Source: Bacteroidota bacterium
GTDB lineage: Bacteria > Bacteroidota > Bacteroidia > Cytophagales > Cyclobacteriaceae
DNA: 50,153 nucleotides
Assembly: GCA_016191555.1 (NCBI GenBank)
Contig: JACPVX010000045.1
Location: 64,764-114,916 of the forward strand
Direction: 5' to 3'
Notes under the pieces: model-generated
Databases searched by the model: none
Told to the model about the DNA's origin: nothing
What the model saw: the letters and a program-made list of their open reading frames with translations, nothing else
Shown: positions 1 to 7,963 of the stretch, in pieces
Layout: every line of letters starts with the position of its first letter
Numbering within the stretch: the stretch's first letter is position 1
Position numbers and translations under genes: made by a program

Positions 1-143
1 TGCCCAGATGGTATTGTTTTTTTTTTGAACGTTCTAATACCTATTTTTATGCCTCGTTGCTAGCCAGCGCACCTACTCCCGCGCTTCTCCTTGCGTCTCA
101 GCGCCCCTCCATATACGTCATTCCGAGCTTTGAGCTCGATCGT

Positions 144-373
144 GTCAGTTATTTTCTCACTCGGGTCAGTTATTTTCTTACTCAGTTAAGATATTTTCTT
201 ACTCGACTCAGTTATTTTCTTACTCGACTCAGTTATTTTCTTACTCGACTCAGTTATTTTCTTACTCAGTTAAGATATTTTCTTACCGGACTAAGATATT
301 TTCTTACTCGACTCAGTTATTTTCTTACTCAGTTAAGATATTTTCTAACAGCGCGAAGATAATTTCTAACACC
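144..373. repeat. 21-bp tandem repeat array, 11 units
   Basis: Eleven back-to-back units of 21 bp can be laid out by eye. Two unit types are mixed, one containing TCAGTTATTTTCTTACTC and one containing TAAGATATTTTCTTACTC; the last two units are more diverged. Because 21 is a multiple of three one frame stays open and reads a YFLTRLS-like heptad, but there is no convincing start or protein-like composition, so this is read as a DNA repeat and not a gene. Bases 1-143 hold nothing else I recognise. Confidence 0.9.
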
Positions 374-469
374 AGTCTGTTTTTTGCATCATCGTAGCCA
401 TTCTGAGATTGGAAATAGTCTTGTGGATCACCAGGCTTACTGATTCATTGTTACCTGCCTATTGATCAA

Positions 470-577
470 TCACTATTGACTAACTCCCAAGCCCTAATTC
501 CGAAGTCCCAAGTCCTATTGACTATTGACCAAGTCCTATTGACCAATTCCCAAGCCCTAAGTCCTAAGTCCCACTCC
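470..577. repeat. intergenic micro-repeats (CTATTGAC and CCTAAGTC words)
   Basis: The stretch is built of repeated short words: CTATTGAC three times, and variants of CCAAGTCC or CCTAAGTCC five or more times. Related words in the opposite sense (GTCAATAG) lie on the other side of the neighbouring phospholipase D-like gene at 2530-2625, and CCTAAGTCC words recur before trpS at 42298-42337. Function unknown. Confidence 0.7.
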
Positions 578-2431
578 TCACGCAAATAGTTCGCGGTCTT
601 TTTTTCGCAAATTGTTTTTGGTGTAATACGGTTTTGCCCACGAGTCGTCCGGTGTTAAGTTAAACGTATGGCCACCTGCGGCACTCGATTTCTTGGCGGC
701 TTTCTTCGCTGGCTTCTTGGCACCTTTCGCCTGAGCTGATTCTCCCTGATGGGAATTTCTGAAATGAAAATGATCGACCAATGCCATTGCCTCAATGGCA
801 AAAACGGTTGCTACCTCGGCACTGTAAATAGTAATTAAGTTATCGCCATTGGACATCTCTCCTCCCAGCGCCAGGTTTGACGATCCGCAATACACCGTTG
901 GGTTTTCGGAGTTAAATCCACACACAATAAACTTGTGGTGAATCTGATGCCCCAAACCAATACTCGGCTCCTGATTAAACGGTGGCGGCAATTGCACCTT
1001 CGATGGCTTGCCCGTTACCAAAATACCTTCTCCTTGTGTCGGCTTGTATAAGTAGATACCATCCGGAGAATCGGAAATGCCCATCGAAAACACCTTGGTG
1101 TTTTTGTGAATGTTTTGCACAGCCGGCAGTACAGGTCCGGTTCCTTTTTGCAAGGCCATCACCGCAAAGAAAACACTTCCTGTCTCCTCGCCTACGCGGT
1201 TGGCAATCTTCGTTAAGTTCTCGGTGGCCACTTCTTCAGCGTGTGGGGCAAACGTAATTTCTAATTTCGGCTGATGGTTGGCAAACACATGTGTTTGGTC
1301 TGAAAGTTCGGATTCGATAAATGCTTTGCCGTCCACCTTGTTCTGCCACGCCTGCTCAAATACATCGCCATACAAAGACGCTACCTTGTCATTTTTAAAA
1401 ACAAGGATGTGATTCGAGTTTACGTACATGCCGGTTACTGAAAAGTTAGTCGAGCCGGTTAACACTTTCTGATATACATACGAGCCATCGGCTTGCTTTT
1501 GTTTGATGATAAATACTTTGTCGTGCGCAAAGCGTTTGAACTTACCGCGCAGCACCTTCTCTCCTTTTCCTTTCACCGCTTTGTTAAAGCGTTCTTCAAA
1601 TTCATCTTCGTCCGATGTTTTGGCATCGGTGGACACATGTAAGGGTGCGTTGTCTAAGATGACACGTATTCTTCCTTGCTTCGCGAAGTCAAGGAAATAG
1701 TTCGTCATATCAGGCTCGTTGAAATCATAGGCAAACACATCGATCGACAATGAAGCATCGTTCTTCACTTCTTCCAAAATATCAAAAATCAGTTTGCGCG
1801 CGGTAGAGCCCGACCAAACGTATTCATCCAAAAAGGTAAACTCTTCGCCCAATGAGTTCTTGCCGGCTACCGTACGCGTATCGAATTGCAAATCGGCTGC
1901 ATCTCCTCGTGGGCGAATGACCAATGTCTTGCCAAAGTGATTCTCGAACGCCTGCGATTGTACAAAGCCTCGAGTAAAGCCCAACTGCAGGTCTCCGGTT
2001 TCAAACGGTGCTACGGTGATCTGCGTCTTGACAGTTTTCGTGTTATCGATTGGCTGCAAAACACCTTTCAGAAAGTAGCGGGGTGTAACCGCGTATTCAT
2101 ACAAGCCTACCTGTGGATTATTTTTCTGATGATACGACCCCGGCACGTGCAGCCAGCGGAATTTTTGAAAAGGCGAGTTCAACGAAGAGCCCACCGGCAA
2201 CGATTTGTTTTGCGTGTGTTTGGTAGACGTTTCAAATTGTAAAGAGTTGAGCAGATAATAAGGATCTCCGGTGGGCGGCTGTACCTGAATGGTAAAACCG
2301 GCCAGGTTCTTTTGGTCCTTCTCCGGTAAGTTGAATGCGAGCAGTGTTTTAAAATCACCGCGGTGTGCCTTTACGGTGAACTTCGTTGGCTCGCCCGTAG
2401 TGGCGGCCGCTTTTTTTATTCTCTTTGCCAT
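578..2431 (-). CDS. phospholipase D-like domain protein
   Basis: A 617 aa protein with two PLD-like halves. The first has H303-D-K305 followed by GSTN at 326-329; the second has H498-H-K500 followed by GSSN at 516-519. These match the HxK and GS.N parts of the PLD superfamily catalytic motif, but the usual aspartate five residues after each lysine is replaced (K310 and G505). Residues 1-180 form an N-terminal region with no domain I recognise, and residues about 575-590 are a Lys/Ala-rich linker resembling histone-like tails. No signal peptide is evident, so it is probably cytoplasmic. It may be a phosphodiesterase or nuclease acting on phospholipid or nucleic acid; the substrate cannot be told. 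It stands alone, flanked by micro-repeats on both sides. Confidence 0.8.
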   Translation of the reverse strand: MAKRIKKAAATTGEPTKFTVKAHRGDFKTLLAFNLPEKDQKNLAGFTIQVQPPTGDPYYLLNSLQFETSTKHTQNKSLPVGSSLNSPFQKFRWLHVPGSYHQKNNPQVGLYEYAVTPRYFLKGVLQPIDNTKTVKTQITVAPFETGDLQLGFTRGFVQSQAFENHFGKTLVIRPRGDAADLQFDTRTVAGKNSLGEEFTFLDEYVWSGSTARKLIFDILEEVKNDASLSIDVFAYDFNEPDMTNYFLDFAKQGRIRVILDNAPLHVSTDAKTSDEDEFEERFNKAVKGKGEKVLRGKFKRFAHDKVFIIKQKQADGSYVYQKVLTGSTNFSVTGMYVNSNHILVFKNDKVASLYGDVFEQAWQNKVDGKAFIESELSDQTHVFANHQPKLEITFAPHAEEVATENLTKIANRVGEETGSVFFAVMALQKGTGPVLPAVQNIHKNTKVFSMGISDSPDGIYLYKPTQGEGILVTGKPSKVQLPPPFNQEPSIGLGHQIHHKFIVCGFNSENPTVYCGSSNLALGGEMSNGDNLITIYSAEVATVFAIEAMALVDHFHFRNSHQGESAQAKGAKKPAKKAAKKSSAAGGHTFNLTPDDSWAKPYYTKNNLRKKDRELFA

Positions 2432-2881
2432 GATGTGTTGGATTGATGTGTGTAAACGAAGCTATCAAATTATTTTTTTAAGTGCACGCGCTAGGAGATT
2501 AATTAATTGTTACACTCTTGCGAGGAAGTAGACAATGGTCAATAGTTATTCGTCAATGATCAATGGTCACTTGGCAATGGTCAATAGTCATTTGGTGAAG
2601 AACAATAGTGATTCGTGTAGGGTGTGCGAGAACTAGTAGTCGGATACGAGCACCAGCGATTGCGTTCTAAAATCAACGTTTACGGTCAACTGCCAACTAG
2701 TAATCGGGGGAGGCTTACGTTCCAAGATTCAAGCCGTAAGTCCTAAGCTCTGCGGCAAAATACAAGAATTCGGGACTTTCTTATGTTTGGTGTATTTTTA
2801 AATGTCAACTGTTTTGGCTCAACCCGTTCAGCGCTAACGAAAATCTTTGGTGAAGGCCATTTCTTGTTATGAAATTCCTCC
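2432..2881. other. gene-free stretch with GTCAATAG micro-repeats
   Basis: No open reading frame with protein-like character is seen. Bases about 2530-2625 contain repeated CAATGGTCAATAG-type words, the reverse complement of words on the far side of the phospholipase D-like gene. A CCTAAG word occurs near 2740. The stretch ends at the first of three long intergenic elements. Confidence 0.6.
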
Positions 2882-3071
2882 CTAGAGCCGAAGCTACTTC
2901 CATGTACTTTTTAAAGAAAATACATTTTTTTCATCAGCTTACATAAGCTACTAATTCCAATTTTTTGAATCCGGTTCCTGCACCAAGATTATTAATAAGA
3001 TTGATAGTTAGTGTTTTGCCTTCTGCCGGTTGTTTTGTTTTTAAAGAGCATGGAGGTAACTTCCGCACTAG
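2882..3071 (+). repeat. ~190-bp intergenic element, copy A
   Basis: First of three related elements (others at 4020-4207 and 4817-5004). The left end (CTAGAGCCGAAGCTAC...) and the right end (...TAACTTCCGCACTAG) pair over about 17 of 20 positions. The inner part shares AGATTATTA and TTGTTTTGTTTTTA with the other copies. It ends 65 bp before the RDD gene. Nature unknown; a MITE-like element, a cassette recombination site or a structured leader are all possible. Confidence 0.75.
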
Positions 3072-3136
3072 AGCGGGTTCAACAATAAATTGTCAATTTC
3101 CATAAACCAATTTCAGATCATCACAAAAAACAAATT

Positions 3137-4012
3137 ATGGCAGAAGAAAAGATAAATCCAGGAACACGGTTTGGTACCATGATTTTAGATCACTTTATCA
3201 TGTGCTTTGTAATGATGATTTTCGCCATTCCGGGAATAATCAATGGGGTTTCAAAAGCTTTTAACATTAACCATGAGCAAAGGAATCCCGATCTGTTTGG
3301 TGATACGATATATATCATGATTATCGGATTTGCTGTATACTTCTGCAAAGACTCCATTCATGGAAGAAGCCCCGGTAAACGAATATTAAAACTTCAGGTG
3401 GTAGACAATGCGACAGGCATTGCTGCATCTCCGATAAAGTGTTTCATTCGAAATCTCTTCTGCGTCCTTTGGCCGATCGAAGCACTTGTTGCTTTAGTAA
3501 ATACGGAAAGGCGCATCGGAGATTTTGTTGCAGGCACTAAACTCGTTCCCTTTGAGCCAACCGCTGAACCACAAAAACTGAATTGGCCACAAATTGGAAT
3601 GTCACTCCTACTCGGCTACGTGGCGATGTTGTTAATCATGGTTCCCTATCATAACATGTTATCAGGTGGGGGAAAAGTTAATTACATCGAGACATCTTAC
3701 AACGAACAAGGAAGTAAAGCCCTAGAGCAATTATTCGCTGACAGCCTGGGAAATAAACTAACACCCGACATAAAAGTTTACAATGCTATTGAAGGTGAAG
3801 ACCGCAAATATATCTCACTGATTTTCCGACTTAAAAAGAATTATTTGGTGGACGATGAATCGTATGAGCAACTGAAAGCAACAATTTTACCATTATTATA
3901 CTCGCAATTTCCGGAGGAAACCTTTGTAGGGCGAGTTCAGTACGTTTATCAATCAGGCGGAAGTACGCAAATAAACACGGAGTATCTGGACTGGCGAAAA
4001 ATCAAAAGATAA
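3137..4012 (+). CDS. RDD family membrane protein
   Basis: The 291 aa product starts with a typical RDD domain (residues about 8-150): an Arg shortly before the first membrane segment (R11), an Asp inside it (D17), and later membrane segments around 55-75 and 105-125, with the basic SPGKR motif between them. A further hydrophobic segment lies near 155-175. The C-terminal 110 residues are soluble and unassigned, with charged alpha/beta character. RDD proteins are integral inner-membrane proteins, some linked to ion or antiporter function; no substrate can be assigned here. The gene sits between two copies of the ~190-bp element, with its stop 7 bp before the second copy, an arrangement like a gene cassette. 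Confidence 0.85.
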   Translation: MAEEKINPGTRFGTMILDHFIMCFVMMIFAIPGIINGVSKAFNINHEQRNPDLFGDTIYIMIIGFAVYFCKDSIHGRSPGKRILKLQVVDNATGIAASPIKCFIRNLFCVLWPIEALVALVNTERRIGDFVAGTKLVPFEPTAEPQKLNWPQIGMSLLLGYVAMLLIMVPYHNMLSGGGKVNYIETSYNEQGSKALEQLFADSLGNKLTPDIKVYNAIEGEDRKYISLIFRLKKNYLVDDESYEQLKATILPLLYSQFPEETFVGRVQYVYQSGGSTQINTEYLDWRKIKR

Positions 4013-4019
4013 CTCCTGC

Positions 4020-4207
4020 CTGGCGCGGAGGTTATTTCGATGCACTTATTAAACGACATACTTTTTTTTGACAGCGTTCATAACCTACTCATCCTGATCT
4101 TTGGAATTTGGATACAGCAACAGATTATTAGTGAGATTGATCACTCGTGTTTTGACTTCTGGCTGTTGTTTTGTTTTTAAAGAGCACGGAGGTAACTTTC
4201 GCACCAG
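4020..4207 (+). repeat. ~188-bp intergenic element, copy B
   Basis: Second copy. The left end CTGGCGCGGAGGTTA pairs with the right end TAACTTTCGCACCAG, counting G-U pairs, with one mismatch. Compared with copy A, both sides of the stem have changed together at one position (A-U to G-C), which hints that pairing is conserved. It begins 7 bp after the RDD stop and ends 20 bp before the next start codon. It shares long stretches with copy C, such as TGATCTTTGGAATTTG. Confidence 0.8.
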
Positions 4208-4227
4208 AGTGGGTTGGGAATAATTTT

Positions 4228-4803
4228 ATGGCGGCAAAAACAAGTGAAAAAAAACGACTCAAGAGGCAAACTGAAAAGTATGCTAAATGGAAAAAGTACT
4301 ACTTCATAACCCTCATCACGGGTCTAATTTTGATAATTCTTGAAATCAATCTTTACAGAAAGACCATCATTCCGCTTTGGATTCCTCTAACTGTTATCTT
4401 CACCATTGGGGTAATTTCATTCTTCATCAATCGAACTCACTATAATCTAACAAACAACACAAAAGGTTGGTTTTTTCCTTTATTACAAAACATCATCTCC
4501 TGGGGATTCATTTCTTGTTACCTTTTTATCGCTATGAATTACTATTTCGCAGAAGAAAAACAACACCAATCAATTTTTGAAATAAAATCCAAGAGTTCCA
4601 TGCCGGGGTCTAGAGGTCATAGAAATGCAAGGAAACCTTTAGTAACGATCGACTATTTTGGATTTGAAAAAGAGTTAGTATTTACTAATAAAGACACTAA
4701 GAAGGTGGATAAAGCTACTCAGGTGAAACTAGTAACCAAGAAGGGTTTGTTGGGTTTTGTTATCCTTGAGCATTTTGAAACCGTGGGTGATCATAATTGG
4801 TAA
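4228..4803 (+). CDS. small membrane protein of unknown function
   Basis: 191 aa if started at the ATG at 4228. An upstream TTG start would add 19 residues encoded inside the repeat element and is not believed. The protein has a basic N-terminus (residues 1-25), three hydrophobic segments at about 25-45, 50-70 and 85-110, then a soluble C-terminal part of about 70 residues with a Ser/Gly/Arg-rich stretch and alternating beta-type sequence ending in LLGFVILEHFE. I do not recognise the family. Its stop lies 13 bp before copy C of the intergenic element, so it fills a cassette-like slot between copies B and C. Confidence 0.75.
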   Translation: MAAKTSEKKRLKRQTEKYAKWKKYYFITLITGLILIILEINLYRKTIIPLWIPLTVIFTIGVISFFINRTHYNLTNNTKGWFFPLLQNIISWGFISCYLFIAMNYYFAEEKQHQSIFEIKSKSSMPGSRGHRNARKPLVTIDYFGFEKELVFTNKDTKKVDKATQVKLVTKKGLLGFVILEHFETVGDHNW

Positions 4804-4816
4804 TATTGTGACCTAC

Positions 4817-5004
4817 CTGGCGCGGAAGTAGGTTCAATGCCCTAATAAAAGAACACACAATCTATTGATAGCTTACAGAACCTTCTAATTCTGATCTTTG
4901 GAATTTGTATACCGCAACAGATTATTAGTGAAATTGATCATTCGTGTTTTGACTTCTGGCTGTTGTTTTGTTTTTAGGGAGTACGGAAGTAGCTTCAGAC
5001 CTGA
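4817..5004 (+). repeat. ~188-bp intergenic element, copy C
   Basis: Third copy, the same length as copy B and closely similar over its inner 100 bp. Its ends pair less well end to end (about 13 of 20) but each end forms a local hairpin: ACCTAC with GTAGGT at the left, overlapping the boundary, and GCTTCA with TGAAGC at the right. It starts 13 bp after the preceding stop and ends 96 bp before the next gene. Confidence 0.75.
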
Positions 5005-5100
5005 AGCGGAGAAAATATTTTCTTCCAACTTAAACAGTGACATTCTTTTTATCTATGGTGTGATTAAATCTATATTTAGTCACCCATCGAAAACGCTACC

Positions 5101-5689
5101 ATGATGAAAAAGCTTCTGACATTTACACTTTTCGGGTTATCTCTTCTGTCCACGCATGGACTGGCACAGACCTATCAGCAGCAGTTCAATGACTTGTTTG
5201 CAAAATCAGATACCATTGGTCAGCGGCAGCTCTTAGCGAAATGGGAAAAAGCAAGCAAAAATGATCCTGAATTGTTTGTTGCCTACTTCAATTACTATGT
5301 CATCAAAAGCAAAAATGAAATCATCGCACTGGGGCAAAATCCCAAGGGAAAGGAATTTTTAGAAATCAGTAGTCAGGATACAACTCAGAAAGATCCTATG
5401 GGCTACCTCTATGGAGATACTCAATATGATCCCGTTTTGTTACGCAAAGGTTTCAATTGGATCAACCGGGGAATAGAAAATCATCCGAATCGGCTTGACA
5501 TGCGATTCGGCAAAATCTACATATATGGTCAAACGGAAGATTACGACAACTTCACGAACGAGATTATTAAAACCGTACACTGGAAATACCACTAACGCCA
5601 TCAAATATTATGAATTGATATTATTGCACGGAGACGAGCAAGCGAAAAAATATGCTCAAAGTCAAATTGACAAACTAAAGAAAAAGTAA
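5101..5689 (+). pseudogene. secreted TPR-like protein gene with internal deletion and frameshift
   Basis: The first part (5101-5595, 164 codons) starts with a signal peptide of about 22 residues ending LAQ and has the features of an exported Bacteroidota protein (NDPELFVAYFNYY, RLDMRFGKIY). It runs off frame after EIIKTVH and stops at once. In the next frame, TTNAIKYYEL through to KKYAQSQIDKLKKK at 5689 reads as the C-terminal tetratricopeptide-like end expected for such proteins. From memory, relatives are markedly longer, with further TPR-like sequence between these two blocks, so a deletion of some hundred bases that shifted the frame best explains the join near 5570-5590. Expression of a useful product is doubtful. 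It follows copy C of the intergenic element. Confidence 0.7.
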
Positions 5690-5834
5690 TGTTTCGAAGT
5701 CTATCTGTCGTGCAAGTTATTTCTCTTTCTTCACGCATGTCTTCTTCATTAATCGTTCAATAGACTCATGCTTCAGAGATCGTAAGATCTCAAACGAGGG
5801 CATTATATCTTCACCGCCTATCTACCGGAAGAAA

Positions 5835-5863
5835 CGATTGTATCGCAGCCAACTATACAATCG
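5835..5863. promoter_or_regulatory. 9-bp inverted repeat upstream of the histidine kinase
   Basis: CGATTGTAT at 5835-5843 is repeated as its reverse complement ATACAATCG at 5855-5863, 48 bp before the kinase start. It could be an operator or a weak hairpin. The rest of 5690-5911 holds no gene; the text around 5805-5875 vaguely resembles the 3' end of the RDD gene. Confidence 0.35.
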
Positions 5864-5911
5864 GTATGAATTGCCGAAATAAGAGGTATATTATGAGATG
5901 GTAGCCCTATT

Positions 5912-6976
5912 ATGGATAACAGCATAGAGAAATTCAATCAACTAGGGCTATTCGTAGCTGACCACATCGAAGCGATGCTGGCCTATTGGGATAAAGACCA
6001 GGTATGTCGTTTTGCCAATCTCGCTTACCGCGAATGGTTTGGAAAAAGCAAAGAAGAAATGGTGAATAAGATGACCTTGGAAGAACTGCTGGGGCCACTT
6101 TATATAAAGAACCTTCCCTATGTAACGGAAGTGCTGAAAGGAAATGCACAACAGTTTCAACGCCAAATAAAAAATCCGAAAGGGCAAGTAAAACATTCGC
6201 TCGCCAATTATTATCCTGACGTTCATGAAGGCAGCGTACGAGGGTTCTTCGTTCATGTCGCAGAAATTACCAAACAAAAAGAAGCTGAAGAGCAATTAGT
6301 TCAGGTAAATAAAGAACTGGAAGCTTTCTCGTATACGGTGGCTCATGATCTACGTACACCGCTGCGCTCGGTGCATGGATATGCAGCCATGATGGAAGAA
6401 GATTATGGACAAATACTGGATGCGGAAGGAAAGCGCATCTTGGGAAACATCAAACAGAGTGCTTCTAAGATGGGGCAAATGATTGATGATTTACTTGCCT
6501 TCTCACGGTTGGGAAGAAAAGAAATACACCTGGCAGAAGTCAACATGGCTGCTCTTACTGAACAAGCCGTTGCCGAAATAAATCACTTAACACCTCACCA
6601 TGCCAGGATAGTAGTCGGTAATCTACCCGCAGTGATGGGCGATTATAACTTGCTCTATCAAGTCATGATCAACCTGATTTCAAATGCAGTTAAATACTCT
6701 TCCAAAAGTGAACAGCCGGTGATTGAAATAACAGCCGAAGAAAAGAGTGGAGAAATCCTATTCTCGGTAAAAGATAACGGAGTCGGCTTCGATATCAAAT
6801 ATGTTGATAAGTTGTTTGGCGTCTTTCAGCGACTGCACAACGAAAATGAATTTCATGGACATGGCATTGGCCTTGCCTTTGTACATCGAATTATCATGAA
6901 ACATGGCGGAAAGATATGGGCAGAAGGAAAAGTAGATAAAGGAGCCACCTTTTGTTTTACATTAGTTAAGAGATAA
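5912..6976 (+). CDS. PAS domain sensor histidine kinase
   Basis: 354 aa, no membrane segment, so a cytoplasmic sensor. Residues about 12-125 form a PAS domain, ending in the linker FFVHVAEITKQKEAEEQL. The phosphoacceptor helix carries AHDLRTPLR with H145. The ATPase domain has an N box (NLISNAVKYSS, near 255), a G1 box (DNGVGFD) and a G2 box (GHGIGLAFVHRI), ending at GATFCFTLVKR. The layout and the EAFSYTVAHDLRTPLR context resemble phytochrome-type and other light or redox PAS kinases that partner with Rcp1-like regulators, and exactly such a regulator follows 12 bp downstream. The signal is unknown. The start chosen is an ATG with an AT-rich leader. Confidence 0.93.
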   Translation: MDNSIEKFNQLGLFVADHIEAMLAYWDKDQVCRFANLAYREWFGKSKEEMVNKMTLEELLGPLYIKNLPYVTEVLKGNAQQFQRQIKNPKGQVKHSLANYYPDVHEGSVRGFFVHVAEITKQKEAEEQLVQVNKELEAFSYTVAHDLRTPLRSVHGYAAMMEEDYGQILDAEGKRILGNIKQSASKMGQMIDDLLAFSRLGRKEIHLAEVNMAALTEQAVAEINHLTPHHARIVVGNLPAVMGDYNLLYQVMINLISNAVKYSSKSEQPVIEITAEEKSGEILFSVKDNGVGFDIKYVDKLFGVFQRLHNENEFHGHGIGLAFVHRIIMKHGGKIWAEGKVDKGATFCFTLVKR

Positions 6977-6988
6977 AAGAGTTTAATT

Positions 6989-7426
6989 ATGAAAAACAGT
7001 GATGTTGAAATTTTATTGATTGAAGATAATCATGCCGATGCGGAATTGACCATCCGTGCACTGAATAAGAAAAATCTGACAAATCAAATCGTTCGGCTGG
7101 AGAATGGTGCAGAGGCCCTTGATTATCTTTTTGGTGAAGGAAGTTATCATGGCAAGAGCAATGCCCTGCCCAAAATAATTTTGTTGGACTTAAATATGCC
7201 CAAAGTGGGTGGTCTTGAAGTATTAAAAAGAATTAAGTCAGAAGAAAAGACAAAAAAAATACCGGTTGTGATATTGACCTCGTCCAAAGAAGATCCGGAC
7301 ATTGCTACATGTTATGCATTGGGTGCCAACAGCTTTATTGTAAAACCCGTTGAGTTCGACAAGTTTGTTAAGTCCGTGGAAGACATCGGTTTTTATTGGT
7401 TGCTGTTAAATGAACCGCCTCATTAA
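6989..7426 (+). CDS. Rcp1-like single-domain response regulator
   Basis: 145 aa, a receiver domain without an output domain. The acidic pair E12-D13, phosphoacceptor D67 in LLDLNMP, T97 and K119 (FIVKPVEF) are all present. The insertion between beta-2 and beta-3 (EALDYLFGEGSYHG) is typical of Rcp1-type regulators that are partners of phytochrome-like and PAS kinases. It lies 12 bp after the kinase gene and is surely co-transcribed with it. It presumably passes phosphate by protein-protein contact. Confidence 0.93.
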   Translation: MKNSDVEILLIEDNHADAELTIRALNKKNLTNQIVRLENGAEALDYLFGEGSYHGKSNALPKIILLDLNMPKVGGLEVLKRIKSEEKTKKIPVVILTSSKEDPDIATCYALGANSFIVKPVEFDKFVKSVEDIGFYWLLLNEPPH

Positions 7427-7563
7427 TACGAATACCAAGTCCAATAGCTACGTCTCGGTGACCATTGACAGAAGAACCATCTTATGATATTGGTTCAATA
7501 AACTTATTCAATATCTTTAAATAAAATTTAATGTCTGGCGGAAGCCATCTTACACTTTATTCT

Positions 7564-7818
7564 ATGACCGATAAAAATCTCTCTGAATTAACCAATCAGG
7601 AATTGCTAGAAGAAGCAAAAAAGATGAAATCGTTTTCGATTAACAATGCTTTGTTTATTGGATTCTCAGCAGGAATTGTGTTCTACAGCATCGCTAAAAA
7701 TAGTTGGGGCATGTTGACTTTTATCCCCTTGTATTTCATTTATAAGATGGTTAACGACCCAAAAAATAAAAGAAGTAAAGAAGTAGAAAAGCTGTTAAAA
7801 GACCGGAATCTAAAGTGA
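7564..7818 (+). CDS. small membrane protein of unknown function
   Basis: 84 aa from the ATG at 7564; the upstream ATG at 7531 would give 95 aa with an unlikely leader. The sequence has an acidic start (NQELLEEAKKMK), two hydrophobic segments (about 25-43 and 48-60) and a basic tail (DPKNKRSKEVEKLLKDRNLK). Similar small proteins with TDQELLEEAKKMKS-type starts are common in Bacteroidota, but I know no function. A TATCTTTA box at 7512-7519 could be the promoter -7 element. Confidence 0.75.
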   Translation: MTDKNLSELTNQELLEEAKKMKSFSINNALFIGFSAGIVFYSIAKNSWGMLTFIPLYFIYKMVNDPKNKRSKEVEKLLKDRNLK

Positions 7819-7851
7819 TTCCTTTTCTGGCTGTCCTGTTAGATAAAAAAA

Positions 7852-7889
7852 CCTCCAAGACTACATGGGTTCACCACTTGCCTTGGAGG
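7852..7889 (-). terminator. rho-independent terminator
   Basis: Stem CCTCCAAG (7852-7859) with CTTGGAGG (7882-7889). The seven A residues just left of it give a T tract on the minus strand, so it ends transcription of the lipoprotein gene whose stop codon is at 7964. Confidence 0.8.
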
Positions 7890-7963
7890 AAAACAAAAAT
7901 TATGGGCACAGTTATTACACACACACATCACAGCAGGCTGCACCACCCTGCCTACGGTCTTCA

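Noticed and set aside
57..362. 101-codon open frame with YFLTRLS repeats
   Set aside because: It exists only because the 21-bp tandem repeat keeps a frame open; no start signal, no protein-like composition.
144..373. CRISPR array
   Set aside because: Units are contiguous without unique spacers, and no cas gene is present. The same holds for the arrays at 28256 and 37764.
4171..4227. Upstream TTG start for the small membrane protein
   Set aside because: It would encode 19 residues inside the intergenic repeat element; the ATG at 4228 is preferred.
2882..5004. Classical integron with attC sites
   Set aside because: The spacing fits, but the conserved RYYYAAC and GTTRRRY core words are not clearly found in all copies, and no integrase is in the window; kept only as a possible cassette-like system.
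4898..5104. 68-codon plus-strand frame
   Set aside because: It lies across copy C of the repeat element and has no protein-like features.
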